NCBI RefSeq assembly: GCF_000819745.1
Contig: NZ_CDDA01000008.1
Location: 154,096-218,095 of the forward strand
Reading direction: 5' to 3'
DNA: 64,000 bases
Source of the DNA: Aeromonas bestiarum
GTDB taxonomy: Bacteria; Pseudomonadota; Gammaproteobacteria; Enterobacterales; Aeromonadaceae
Shown: positions 35,353-43,786 of the stretch, piece by piece
Layout of the letters: every line of letters begins with the position of its first letter
Numbering within the stretch: position 1 is the stretch's first letter
Program-made: the position numbers and the translations under genes
The notes under the pieces: model-generated
Told to the model about the DNA's origin: nothing
What the model saw: only the letters and a program-made list of their open reading frames with translations
Database searches by the model: none

Positions 35353-36297
35353 ATGTACAAGATTAAAGTCGGTATCAGTGCCTGCCTGCTGGGACAGGAA
35401 GTGCGGTTCGACGGGGGCCACAAGCGCTCCAGCTTCTGCGAACGGGATCTTGGCGCTCACTTCGATTACCACCCCGTCTGTCCCGAGATGGCCATCGGCC
35501 TGGGAGCGCCGCGCGCCGCCATCCGGCTGGTCAAACGCCATGGCGAAATCCGCGCCGAGGCGAGCAACGGCAGTTTCGATGTCACCGAGCAACTGATCGC
35601 CTTCAGCGAGCAGAAGGCTCGCCAGCTCGACTTCATCTCCGGCTATATCCTCTGCGCCAAGTCACCCAGTTGCGGCATGGAGCGGGTGCGCATCTATGGC
35701 GCCAACAATGAGGGGAGTGCCAAGGAGGGGATTGGCCTGTTTGCCAAGGCGTTGATGGAAGCCAACCCCCTGCTGCCGGTGGAAGAAGATGGCCGCCTGT
35801 GCGACCCCATACTGCGGGAGAACTTCGTGCTGCGGGTCTTTGCCTACCACGACTGGCAGCAGCTCTGCGCCCAGGGGCTCAGTGCCGCGGCGCTCATCCG
35901 CTTTCACTCCCGTTACAAGTATCTGGTGCTCTCCCATGCCACTACCCACTATCGGGCGCTCGGCAAGCTGCTGGGCAACCTTGGCAAGGCCAACCTGCAG
36001 CAGGTGGCCGACAGCTACATCAAGGGATTGATGGCTGCCCTGACCCTGCGTGCCAATCGCCGCAGCCACACCAATGTGCTGATGCACCTGCAGGGTTACT
36101 TCAAGCGGGTACTGACCCCTTCCCAGAAGCAGGAGCTGGCAGACACAATCGACAAGTACCGTACCGGCATTTTCCCGCTGCTGGTGCCGCTGACCCTGAT
36201 CCGCCACTACCTGCGGGAATACCCCAATCCCTATCTGTCCGGGCAGGTTTATCTCAATCCTCATCCCGATACGCTCAAGCTGCGCTACGGGCTCTGA
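35353..36297 (+). CDS. DUF523 and DUF1722 protein (YbgA-like)
   Basis: A 314-residue two-domain protein. DUF523 (residues about 4-150) has its cysteine motifs: KVGISACLLGQEVRFDGGHK, HPVCPEMAIGLG and GYILCAKSPSCGMERV. DUF1722 (about 190-306) has HSRYKYLVLSHATTHYRALG and the TGIFPLLVPLTLIRHYL end motif. E. coli YbgA, a DUF1722 protein, is encoded beside phr, so the link to photolyase is conserved. The cysteines suggest a metal or Fe-S centre. It is the first gene of the operon, with a GC-rich hairpin between it and merR. Confidence 0.88.
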   Translation: MYKIKVGISACLLGQEVRFDGGHKRSSFCERDLGAHFDYHPVCPEMAIGLGAPRAAIRLVKRHGEIRAEASNGSFDVTEQLIAFSEQKARQLDFISGYILCAKSPSCGMERVRIYGANNEGSAKEGIGLFAKALMEANPLLPVEEDGRLCDPILRENFVLRVFAYHDWQQLCAQGLSAAALIRFHSRYKYLVLSHATTHYRALGKLLGNLGKANLQQVADSYIKGLMAALTLRANRRSHTNVLMHLQGYFKRVLTPSQKQELADTIDKYRTGIFPLLVPLTLIRHYLREYPNPYLSGQVYLNPHPDTLKLRYGL

Positions 36298-36311
36298 TCC
36301 CTGTTTTGCGA

Positions 36312-36332
36312 CCCCGGCCCCTTTGGCCGGGG
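36312..36332 (+). repeat. Intercistronic hairpin
   Basis: A perfect 8-bp stem CCCCGGCC / GGCCGGGG between the DUF523/DUF1722 gene and merR, without a U-run. It may reduce or stabilise downstream mRNA. Confidence 0.55.
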
Positions 36333-36361
36333 CGCCCATACCCTGTTGAACGGAATTAGCC

Positions 36362-37249
36362 ATGTCAGATTTACCACAAGATGATGCCACCAGACCGGAT
36401 GAGGGCATTTACCCCATTCGCGATGTCTCCCGCCTCACCGGTGTCAATGCCGTCACCCTGCGCGCCTGGCAGCGCCGCTACGGGCTGGTGCAGCCGGCCC
36501 GCACCGAGAAGGGTCACCGCCTCTACAGCGAGCAGGACATCCGCCAGATAGGCGAGATCCTGAGCTGGCTGGAGCGGGGGGTGAGCATAGGCCAGGTCAA
36601 GGGATTGCTGAGCGAGCCCCAATCCCAGCTGGTGAGCGATCACTGGCAGCAGACCCTGGAGCAGCTGTGCCAGGCGGTGCTCGCCCTCAACCAGCGCAAG
36701 GTGGAGGCGCAACTGAATGACCTGCTGGCGAGTTACCCGTTCGAGCTGGTGCGCAGCCGGGTGCTGCAACCTCTGGTGGAGCAGTTGCTCGGCCTGTGGC
36801 GCGAGCGGCCCGATGGCGAGCTGCTGCAACAGGTGTGGCTGGGCTGGCTTCATACCCGCTTCGCCCGCCACCTGATCGAGCAGGAGAAGGGCGTGCCGAT
36901 CACGTTGGCGAGCTGGGGCCAGGTCGGCCCCCTCGATCTGGTCTGGTCTGCCTACGAGCTGATCGGCCAGGGTTATGAGGTGCAGTTGCTGGGGGCGGTC
37001 GAGCCGCGCCACCTCGCCCTGCTGGAGGGGCGGGCGACCACTCCCTGGCTGGTTCTGCTGGGGGCCGGGCTTGGCAAGCAGGATCTGGCCACCGGCTGGC
37101 CGACGGGCACCCGCTTGTTTGGCGAGCTGGGGCGCCTCTATGACGCGGATTGGCTGGCGGCCCACGGCTGGCAGCCCACCCTTGCACAGGTTTCTTTGGA
37201 CCAACCGGCAGCCCGTGGCGGCGCCGTGCGCGGGAGCAAGACCCCATGA
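36362..37249 (+). CDS. MerR-family regulator of the CarH/LitR/MlrA group
   Basis: A 295-residue regulator. Residues about 15-85 are the MerR winged helix (YPIRDVSRLTGVNAVTLRAW then QRRYGLVQPARTEKGHRLYS). A helical domain and a Rossmann-like C-terminal region resembling the CarH/LitR B12-binding part follow. I do not find the cobalamin lower-ligand histidine motif or the W-x9-EH motif (ASWGQVGPLDLVW and GWLHTRFARHLIEQ occupy the expected places), so vitamin B12 light sensing is doubtful. Its stop overlaps the photolyase start (ATGA). It probably controls this operon, including itself. Confidence 0.85.
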   Translation: MSDLPQDDATRPDEGIYPIRDVSRLTGVNAVTLRAWQRRYGLVQPARTEKGHRLYSEQDIRQIGEILSWLERGVSIGQVKGLLSEPQSQLVSDHWQQTLEQLCQAVLALNQRKVEAQLNDLLASYPFELVRSRVLQPLVEQLLGLWRERPDGELLQQVWLGWLHTRFARHLIEQEKGVPITLASWGQVGPLDLVWSAYELIGQGYEVQLLGAVEPRHLALLEGRATTPWLVLLGAGLGKQDLATGWPTGTRLFGELGRLYDADWLAAHGWQPTLAQVSLDQPAARGGAVRGSKTP

Positions 37250-38667
37250 AGCTGGTCTGGTTTCGCAATGATTTGCGCCTCGCCGACAACCCGGCCTTGC
37301 GACACGCTTGCGCCGAGACGGGGGAGGTAGCCGCCCTGTTTGTCATCTCCCCGATCCAGTGGCGACAACACAAGATGGCCCCCATCCGTCAGCGCTTGAT
37401 GCTGGCGCAGGTCGATGCGCTGGGCCGTGAACTGGCGGCTCTCGGCATCCAGCTCCATCTGCTGCGGGTGGAGACCTTTGCCGAGCTGCCGGCGGCGTTG
37501 GCGACCCTGAGCCGGGAGCTCCGTGTCACTCATCTCTACGCCAACCAGGCCATCGAACTCGATGAACAGCGCCGCGACCGTGCCGTCAGCGCCGTGCTGG
37601 CGGAGCAGAAGACAAGTTGCCACTGGTTCAACGGCTGCTGCGTGCTGCCGCCGGGCCGGGTGCTGACAGGTGCTGGGGAGATGTTCAAGGTGTTCACCCC
37701 CTTCAGCCGCGCCTGGCTCAAGGCGCTGGAGGAGGATGGCTTCGTCATTCACCGAGCCCCCGCGCCCCGGGGCGAGCCGCTGTTGTGGCAGCCGCTGGCC
37801 GACAGGGCACTTGTCGATGCAGATCTCGGTGAAGTGACGCCGGATCCGCGCTGGCCGGTGGGGGAGGCCGAGGCACAGCGCCGTCTGCACGCTTTTCTGG
37901 AACAGGCGGTGCTCGACTATGGCGAGACCCGGGACTTTCCGGCGCAGGCGGGCACTTCCATCCTCTCGCCTTATCTGGCTGCCGGCATCATAAGTCCGCG
38001 CCAGTGCGTGGGGGCGCTGCAACAGCGGCTCGGTTACCGGCCCCAATCCAAGGCACAGCCCGGTTTCGTTTGGCTCAATGAGCTTGTCTGGCGCGACTTC
38101 TATCGCCACCTGCTGGTGCTGGTGCCGACCCTCTCCATGAACCTGCCGTTCAAACCCGAGACAGCCGCCTTGCCCTGGGGCTGGGATCCGGAGGCCTTGG
38201 CCGCCTGGTGCGAGGGGCGCACCGGCTATCCCATCGTCGATGCGGCCATGCGCTGCCTCAACGCCACCGGCTGGATGCACAACCGGCTGCGGATGATAGT
38301 GGCGAGCTTCCTGACCAAGGATCTGCACATCCACTGGCGGCTCGGGGAGGATTACTTCATGAGCCAGCTGATTGACGGGGATCTGGCGGCCAACAACGGC
38401 GGCTGGCAGTGGGCAGCGGGTACGGGTGCCGATGCGGCCCCCTACTTTCGGGTGTTCAATCCCACCACTCAGGGGCAACGATTTGATCCACAAGGAGACT
38501 TTATCCGTACTTGGGTAACTGAACTTGCCGATGTCCCCGCCGCCTATGTGCACCAGCCCCATGACTGGTTGCGACTCAAGGGAGGAAGGGGATATCCGGC
38601 ACCCATGGTGGATCACGCCGTCGCCCGGGTGAGAGCCATCGAGATGTTTCGACACCTGGAGAAATAG
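37246..38667 (+). CDS. phrB: Deoxyribodipyrimidine photolyase (CPD class I)
   Basis: A 473-residue photolyase that uses light and FADH- to split cyclobutane pyrimidine dimers. The N-terminal antenna domain begins LVWFRNDLRLADNPAL. The FAD domain carries TGYPIVDAAMRCLNATGWMH, NRLRMIVASFLTKDLHIHWR, DYFMSQLIDGDLAANNGGWQ and YFRVFNPTTQGQRFD, with the flavin-contacting and electron-transfer Trp positions present. It is translationally coupled to merR and separated from the NTF2-like gene by a single base. Confidence 0.96.
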   Translation: MKLVWFRNDLRLADNPALRHACAETGEVAALFVISPIQWRQHKMAPIRQRLMLAQVDALGRELAALGIQLHLLRVETFAELPAALATLSRELRVTHLYANQAIELDEQRRDRAVSAVLAEQKTSCHWFNGCCVLPPGRVLTGAGEMFKVFTPFSRAWLKALEEDGFVIHRAPAPRGEPLLWQPLADRALVDADLGEVTPDPRWPVGEAEAQRRLHAFLEQAVLDYGETRDFPAQAGTSILSPYLAAGIISPRQCVGALQQRLGYRPQSKAQPGFVWLNELVWRDFYRHLLVLVPTLSMNLPFKPETAALPWGWDPEALAAWCEGRTGYPIVDAAMRCLNATGWMHNRLRMIVASFLTKDLHIHWRLGEDYFMSQLIDGDLAANNGGWQWAAGTGADAAPYFRVFNPTTQGQRFDPQGDFIRTWVTELADVPAAYVHQPHDWLRLKGGRGYPAPMVDHAVARVRAIEMFRHLEK

Positions 38668-38668
38668 A

Positions 38669-39097
38669 ATGAATGCGCCGCTGGCCCGCTTTATTGCCCT
38701 TTACCAGCAACTGGACAAGCAGCAGTTGCACCGCTTGCCGGACGTCTACGCCGAGCAGGTGATCTTCATCGATCCGGCCCACCGTATCGAGGGGCTGACG
38801 GCGCTCACCGACTATTTTGCCGCCCTCTATGAGCGTCTCGCAGACTGCCGCTTCGAGATCATCAGCCAGCAGCAACAGGGTCGTGAGGCCTGGATAAGCT
38901 GGGTCATGACCTTCTCCCACCCAAGGCTCGGCGGGGGACGGCCCGTCACTGTGGAGGGGGCGACCCGGCTTGAGTTCGACGCCGCAGACAAGGTGTGTCT
39001 GCATCGCGACTACTTCGATCTCGGCGCCATGCTCTACGAGCAGTTGCCGCTGCTCGGATCCCTGGTGCGCACTATCAAGGGGAGGCTGGGATCATGA
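38669..39097 (+). CDS. NTF2-like/SnoaL-like protein
   Basis: A 142-residue protein with the NTF2-like fold pattern: LARFIALYQQLDKQQLHRLP, VYAEQVIFIDPAHRIEG and LTALTDYFAALYERLADCRF. Such pockets bind or isomerise small hydrophobic molecules. A homologue accompanies the photolyase and CFA-like gene set in many marine and aquatic gammaproteobacteria. The stop overlaps the next start (ATGA). The function is unknown; a lipid-related substrate is an inference from context. Confidence 0.8.
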   Translation: MNAPLARFIALYQQLDKQQLHRLPDVYAEQVIFIDPAHRIEGLTALTDYFAALYERLADCRFEIISQQQQGREAWISWVMTFSHPRLGGGRPVTVEGATRLEFDAADKVCLHRDYFDLGAMLYEQLPLLGSLVRTIKGRLGS

Positions 39098-39828
39098 GCG
39101 GACGTGTGCTGATAACGGGGGCCAGCTCCGGGCTGGGCTGCCAGCTGGCGCTCGATTACCGGCAGGCGGGCTGGCAGGTGTGGGGCTGCGGTCGCGATGG
39201 CGATCGGCTGCTGGCACTGGGTCGCCACGGCATCACCCCATTGCAGTTTGATAGCCGGGATGCGGTTGCCATGGCAGAGGTGGCGGCCAGCCTGCCGCCG
39301 CTGGATCTGCTGATCCTCAATGCCGGCAGCTGCGAATACATGGATCTGGCAGAGGGGTTCGATGGCGAGCTGTTTGCCCGGGTGATCGAGACCAATCTCA
39401 TCGCCACCGGCCACGCGCTGGCCGCCTTCCTGCCGCTTCTGGAACGCGGTGCCCGGCTTGCCATCGTCGGCTCCTCGGTGAGCTGGTTGCCGCTGCCACG
39501 GGCCGAAGCCTATGGCGCTTCCAAGGCGGCCCTCGACTATCTGGCCGATACCCTGCGTCTCGATCTCAAGGCCAGGGGCATAGCAGTGACCCTGATCCGC
39601 CCCGGCTTTGTGCAGACGCCGCTCACCGCGAAAAATGATTTTCCCATGCCCTGCCTGGTGACGGTGGAGCAGGCCTCTCGCGCCATCCTGACCGGACTGG
39701 CCGCCGGTCGTCACCAGATCCATTTTCCTCGCCGCTTCATCTGGTTGCTGCGCCTGCTTGGCGCACTGCCGGTGGGACTCTGGCTGCGGCTTGGCAGCAC
39801 GCTTGTTTCGAAAGGACGCCCTTCATGA
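39094..39828 (+). CDS. Short-chain dehydrogenase/reductase
   Basis: A 244-residue SDR. The cofactor motif TGASSGLG (residues about 8-15), NAGSC, the catalytic Ser in GSSVSWLP and YGASK (YxxxK) are present. The long frame extending upstream into the NTF2 gene is not used, because AAGGGGAGG precedes ATG 39094. Couplings on both sides are four-base overlaps. It likely acts with the flavoprotein and methyltransferase on a membrane lipid intermediate. Confidence 0.88.
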   Translation: MSGRVLITGASSGLGCQLALDYRQAGWQVWGCGRDGDRLLALGRHGITPLQFDSRDAVAMAEVAASLPPLDLLILNAGSCEYMDLAEGFDGELFARVIETNLIATGHALAAFLPLLERGARLAIVGSSVSWLPLPRAEAYGASKAALDYLADTLRLDLKARGIAVTLIRPGFVQTPLTAKNDFPMPCLVTVEQASRAILTGLAAGRHQIHFPRRFIWLLRLLGALPVGLWLRLGSTLVSKGRPS

Positions 39829-41084
39829 AGAAAAAAATCGCCATCGTCGGCTCTGGGATCTCCGGGCTTACCGCCGGTTTTCTGCTCCACAAGCGCCACG
39901 ATGTTACCTTGTTCGAGGCGGCGCCCACTCTGGGGGGTCATACCGCCACCGTCGATGTCAGCTTGGCCGGTCGCAGCTATGCCATCGACACAGGTTTTAT
40001 CGTATTCAACGATCGCACCTACCCCAATTTCCTCAAATTGCTGGAGCGGATCGGCGTGGCGCGCCAGGACGCCGAGATGAGCTTTTCGGTGAAGAGCCCG
40101 CAGGGGTTCGAGTACAACGGTCACAATCTGGATACCCTGTTTGCCCAGCGCAGCAATCTGCTGAGCCCGCGTTTTTACCGCTTCGTGGCCGAGATACTGC
40201 GCTTCAACCGGGAGGCCCGTGCCTGGCTGGCCGACGGCCAACGCCATGGCGAGTGTCCCGCGCTGACCCTGGGGGACTTCTTGCAGGTGGGGGACTTTAG
40301 CGACTACTTCGCCCGCCACTACATTCTGCCGATGGGGGCGGCCATCTGGTCCTCCACCCTGGCGGACATGCGAGCCTTTCCGCTGGCCTTCTTCCTGCGC
40401 TTTTTTGCCAACCATGGCCTGCTCGATGTGGCCAACCGTCCCCAGTGGTACGTGATCCCGGGTGGCTCGCGGGAATACATAGGCCCGCTCACCGCAGGCT
40501 GGCAGCCGCAGATCCGGCTCGCCTGCCCGGTGCAGGGGATCCGGCGCCTGGCCGAGGGTGTGCTGATCCAGAGCCGTTATGGCGAGGAACAGTTTGACGA
40601 GGTGATCCTCGCCTGCCACAGCGATCAGGCGCTGGCCCTGCTTGCCGATGCGAGCGAGCGGGAGCAGGCCATTCTCGGGGACATGGCTTATCAGGCCAAT
40701 GACGTCTGGTTGCATACCGATGTCAGCTGTTTGCCCACTCGCCGCAAAGCCTGGGCCAGCTGGAACTATCAGCTGGACGGGGACGACGAGGCGCGGCCGC
40801 TGGTGAGCTACAACATGAACATTCTGCAGGGGGTGAACTCGCCAGTGCCCTTCTGCGTCAGTCTCAATCCCAAAGGAAAGGTGGACGAGAGCAAGGTGCT
40901 GCGCCGCTTCGTTTATCACCACCCTGTGTTCAATCAGGCATCCATTGAGGCGCAGCAGGCGCGGCTGGAGATCTGCGGTCAGCATCACACCCACTTTTGC
41001 GGTGCCTACTGGTACAACGGTTTTCATGAAGACGGGGTGCGCAGCGCACTGGACGTCGCCAGACGCTTCGGAGCCGAGCTATGA
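39825..41084 (+). CDS. FAD-dependent oxidoreductase (amine-oxidase/desaturase type)
   Basis: A 419-residue flavoprotein. The N-terminus has the dinucleotide motif IVGSGISGLTAGFLL, then FEAAPTLGGHTATVD and DTGFIVFNDRTYPNFLKLLE. The C-terminal FAD segment includes FCGAYWYNGFHEDGVRSALD. This is the flavoprotein that accompanies DUF1365 and CFA-like genes in singlet-oxygen regulons; in alphaproteobacteria a member of this group introduces unsaturation into a methylated acyl chain on the way to furan fatty acids. That function is inferred here. Translation is coupled to its neighbours. Confidence 0.88.
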   Translation: MKKKIAIVGSGISGLTAGFLLHKRHDVTLFEAAPTLGGHTATVDVSLAGRSYAIDTGFIVFNDRTYPNFLKLLERIGVARQDAEMSFSVKSPQGFEYNGHNLDTLFAQRSNLLSPRFYRFVAEILRFNREARAWLADGQRHGECPALTLGDFLQVGDFSDYFARHYILPMGAAIWSSTLADMRAFPLAFFLRFFANHGLLDVANRPQWYVIPGGSREYIGPLTAGWQPQIRLACPVQGIRRLAEGVLIQSRYGEEQFDEVILACHSDQALALLADASEREQAILGDMAYQANDVWLHTDVSCLPTRRKAWASWNYQLDGDDEARPLVSYNMNILQGVNSPVPFCVSLNPKGKVDESKVLRRFVYHHPVFNQASIEAQQARLEICGQHHTHFCGAYWYNGFHEDGVRSALDVARRFGAEL

Positions 41085-41833
41085 GTGCTGTCACCATGGC
41101 TCAGACTGTCAGCGCCATCTGGCAGGGCTCGGTGCGCCATCGCCGCTTTGCACCCAGGGCCCACGCTTTCTCTTACAGCCTCTTCATGCTGGGGCTGGAT
41201 CTGGACGAGCTGCCGAACCTCAGCCAAGGGCGCTGGTTCTCCGTGGAGCGGGCCGGGCTGCTCTCCTTTCACCGCAATGACTATCTCAAAGGCCGCGAGG
41301 GAAGCCTCAAGCAGGCGGTGTGGGACAAGGTGGCCGAGCTTGGTGGCGCTGCCGAGCCGGACGGGCGCGTCTTGCTGCTCGGCAATGTACGCTGCCTGGG
41401 CTTCTATTTCAGTCCGGTCAATTTCTACTTCTGCTACCGGCAGGGGGAGGCGCGTTACCTGCTGGCCGAGGTGTCGAACACCCCCTGGAACGAGCGCCAC
41501 TACTACCTGCTGGATCTGGCGGCGCTGGCGCCCCACGACAAGGATTTTCACGTATCCCCCTTCATGGGGCTGGCGATGCGCTACCACTGGCGCATTCGTC
41601 CGCCCGCGCAGGAGATGCTGATCCATATCGAGAGTCATCCCAGGTCTGGCGAGGCCAAGCTGTTCGACGCCACCCTGGCGCTGAGCCGTGAGCCGCTGTC
41701 GCGCAAGGGGCTGGTGGCGCTGCTCGCCCGCTGGCCCTGGATGACCCTGAAGGTGCTGCTCGGGATCTACTGGCAGGCCCTGCGTCTTTTTATCAAACGA
41801 ACCCCCATCTTCACTCATCCGGAGAGCCGCTAA
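41081..41833 (+). CDS. DUF1365 family protein
   Basis: A 250-residue protein with the DUF1365 signatures: GSVRHRRFAPRAHAFSYSLF near the start, GRVLLLGNVRCLGFYFSPVNFYF and AEVSNTPWNERHYY in the middle, and FHVSPFMGLAMRYHWRI. It almost always lies between the FAD oxidoreductase and a CFA-like methyltransferase. The fold and biochemical role are not established. There is a four-base overlap upstream and a single-base overlap (TAATG) downstream. Confidence 0.9.
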   Translation: MSAVTMAQTVSAIWQGSVRHRRFAPRAHAFSYSLFMLGLDLDELPNLSQGRWFSVERAGLLSFHRNDYLKGREGSLKQAVWDKVAELGGAAEPDGRVLLLGNVRCLGFYFSPVNFYFCYRQGEARYLLAEVSNTPWNERHYYLLDLAALAPHDKDFHVSPFMGLAMRYHWRIRPPAQEMLIHIESHPRSGEAKLFDATLALSREPLSRKGLVALLARWPWMTLKVLLGIYWQALRLFIKRTPIFTHPESR

Positions 41834-43089
41834 TGGAACTTGTACAATCAACCCTCTCTGCCTCTTTCATCGACAAAGGCGCAAGGCAACTGCTGCTGAA
41901 TCTGCTGGGGCGTCTCGAGCATGGTCAACTGCTGCTGCGGGATGGCAGCGAGCGCCACAGTTTCGGTGTGGCGGGCACTGACCTGCACGCCGAGGTGGTG
42001 GTGCAGGATCCGGCCTTCTATCGCCGCCTGTTGCTGGGGGGCAGCATAGCCGCCGGTGAAACCTGGGTGGAGGGGCTCTGGACCAGCCCGGATCCGGTGG
42101 CACTGGTGCGGCTGCTGGCCCGCAACCTGACGCTGCTCGACAGCCTTGAGCGGCGGCTCAGTTGGCTGAGTTTCCCCTTCAACAAGGCGCGCCACTGGCT
42201 CAACCGCAATACCCTGACAGGCTCGAGATCCAACATCGCCGCCCACTACGATCTGGGCAATACCCTCTATCAGGGTTTTCTCGATGGCCATATGCAGTAC
42301 TCGAGCGCGATTTATCCGAGTGCGGAAGCAAGCCTGGAGGAGGCACAACAGGCCAAGCTGCGTACCATCTGCGAGCGGCTTGAGCTGAGGCCGGACGATC
42401 ACCTGCTGGAGATAGGCACCGGCTGGGGCGGGCTGGCGATCTATGCGGCTCGCCACTACGGCTGCCGGGTGACCACGACGACCATCTCCCAAGCCCAGCA
42501 CGACTATGCAAAGGAGTGGATTGCGCGGGAGGGGCTCGACGATCGCATTACCCTGCTGCTGGAGGATTACCGCAAGCTGGAGGGATCCTTCGACAAGCTG
42601 GTCTCCATCGAGATGATAGAGGCGGTGGGCCATGCCTTCCTGCCGGACTATTTCCGCCAGTTGTCGCGCCTGCTCAAACCCGGTGGTCGCCTGCTCATTC
42701 AGGCCATCACCATAGCCGATCAGCGCCACGCCCAGTATCTGCGCGGGGTCGATTTCATCCAGCGTTACATCTTCCCCGGCGGCTGCCTGCCGAGCGTCTC
42801 CCAGATGGCGGGCTTGCTGGCCCGCGAGACCGACATGCAGCTGGTGCGGCTGCACGATCACGGCCACCATTACGCCCGTACCCTGGCGCACTGGTGCGAG
42901 CGTTTTCTGGCGCTGGCCCCTGAGCTGCCGAGGCTCGGCTACAGCCAGGATTTCATCCGGCTGTGGCACTTCTACTTTGCCTATTGCGAAGGTGGCTTCT
43001 GGGAGCGGGCCATCAGCCTGGTCCAGCTGGAAGCGGCCAAGCCGGGCCCCCTTGGCTGGTCGGGGGACCTGCCAGTAAGCGGTCACTGA
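41833..43089 (+). CDS. CFA-synthase-like S-adenosylmethionine methyltransferase with altered active site
   Basis: A 418-residue protein of the cyclopropane-fatty-acyl-phospholipid synthase family. The SAM motif is LLEIGTGWGGLAIYAARHYG (191-210), and LLKPGGRLLIQ and RYIFPGGCLPSVSQ follow. Set against E. coli Cfa from memory, the bicarbonate pocket is changed: Cys139 is Ser158 (MQYSSAIY), His266 is Gln290, Tyr317 is Cys355 (WCERFLA), and only Glu239 (Glu263) is kept. The enzyme probably methylates unsaturated phospholipid chains without forming a cyclopropane ring, as UfaM-type enzymes do in furan fatty-acid formation. It is the central gene of the operon. Confidence 0.85.
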   Translation: MELVQSTLSASFIDKGARQLLLNLLGRLEHGQLLLRDGSERHSFGVAGTDLHAEVVVQDPAFYRRLLLGGSIAAGETWVEGLWTSPDPVALVRLLARNLTLLDSLERRLSWLSFPFNKARHWLNRNTLTGSRSNIAAHYDLGNTLYQGFLDGHMQYSSAIYPSAEASLEEAQQAKLRTICERLELRPDDHLLEIGTGWGGLAIYAARHYGCRVTTTTISQAQHDYAKEWIAREGLDDRITLLLEDYRKLEGSFDKLVSIEMIEAVGHAFLPDYFRQLSRLLKPGGRLLIQAITIADQRHAQYLRGVDFIQRYIFPGGCLPSVSQMAGLLARETDMQLVRLHDHGHHYARTLAHWCERFLALAPELPRLGYSQDFIRLWHFYFAYCEGGFWERAISLVQLEAAKPGPLGWSGDLPVSGH

Positions 43090-43091
43090 CC

Positions 43092-43571
43092 ATGTGGCAG
43101 TGGGCCCAGCTGCTGGGGTTCAACCTCTACTGGTTGCTGGCGGTGAAATGGCAGCAACCGGGCCCCCTGCTGCTGATGCTGTTGCTCCACTTTCTCTTCT
43201 CCCCCAGCCGCAGGCGCGATCTGCGGTTATGGCCAGTGGCCCTGGCCGGCTGTCTGCTCGATGGCTTGCTCTGGCAGCTCGGCTTGTTCCAGTTCCCTTC
43301 CGGTTTTCCCCTCTGGCTGGTGCTGCTCTGGCTCGGTTTTGCCCTGACGCTGGCCCACGGCATGTGCTGGTTGCGCCCCTTGGCCCGCTGGCAGCAGGGA
43401 CTGTTTGGCATGGCGGGTGGCGTCTCCTCCTATGTGGCGGGAGCAGCCATGGGCGCAGTACACTTACCCTGGGGCATCTGGATCAGCACGGCACTGCTGG
43501 CGGTGATCTGGATGTGGTGGTTACCCGTACTCCTGTGGGTAACGGTCAAGCTGGAGGGTGAAGCGAGATGA
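43092..43571 (+). CDS. DUF2878 integral membrane protein
   Basis: A 159-residue protein with four to five membrane helices: AQLLGFNLYWLLAVKW, GPLLLMLLLHFLFSPSRR, FPLWLVLLWLGFALTLAHGM and ISTALLAVIWMWWLPVLLW. The DUF2878 hallmarks QLLGFNLYWLLAV and LWLGFALTLAHGMCWL are present. Located in the inner membrane, it may anchor or present lipid to the soluble enzymes of the operon. It overlaps the next small gene by four bases. The function is unknown. Confidence 0.82.
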   Translation: MWQWAQLLGFNLYWLLAVKWQQPGPLLLMLLLHFLFSPSRRRDLRLWPVALAGCLLDGLLWQLGLFQFPSGFPLWLVLLWLGFALTLAHGMCWLRPLARWQQGLFGMAGGVSSYVAGAAMGAVHLPWGIWISTALLAVIWMWWLPVLLWVTVKLEGEAR

Positions 43572-43786
43572 ACACCTTTTCGACCGACACCTTGTTGTTT
43601 TCCAAGTGGACCAAAGAGAGCCAGCACGAGCTGACCGAGCGCTTCTATCTGGTGGTGTCATGCCAGCGGGATGCGCAGGGGCAACTGGCCCGCGTGGTGA
43701 TGCAGGATATCAACACCCTGCTGGAACAGGAGATGGATTGGCATGAACTGGAAGATCCCGCGAGCTGGCATATGGGGTGGAATTAG
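43568..43786 (+). CDS. Small Trp-rich TIGR02450-type protein
   Basis: A 72-residue protein with the family core SKWTKES followed by ERFYLVVSCQR and the Trp-rich end MDWHELEDPASWHMGWN. Members are short and found beside photolyase and CFA-like genes. Its last 44 bases overlap the start of the next gene in another frame; both reading frames look real. The role is unknown. Confidence 0.75.
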   Translation: MNTFSTDTLLFSKWTKESQHELTERFYLVVSCQRDAQGQLARVVMQDINTLLEQEMDWHELEDPASWHMGWN

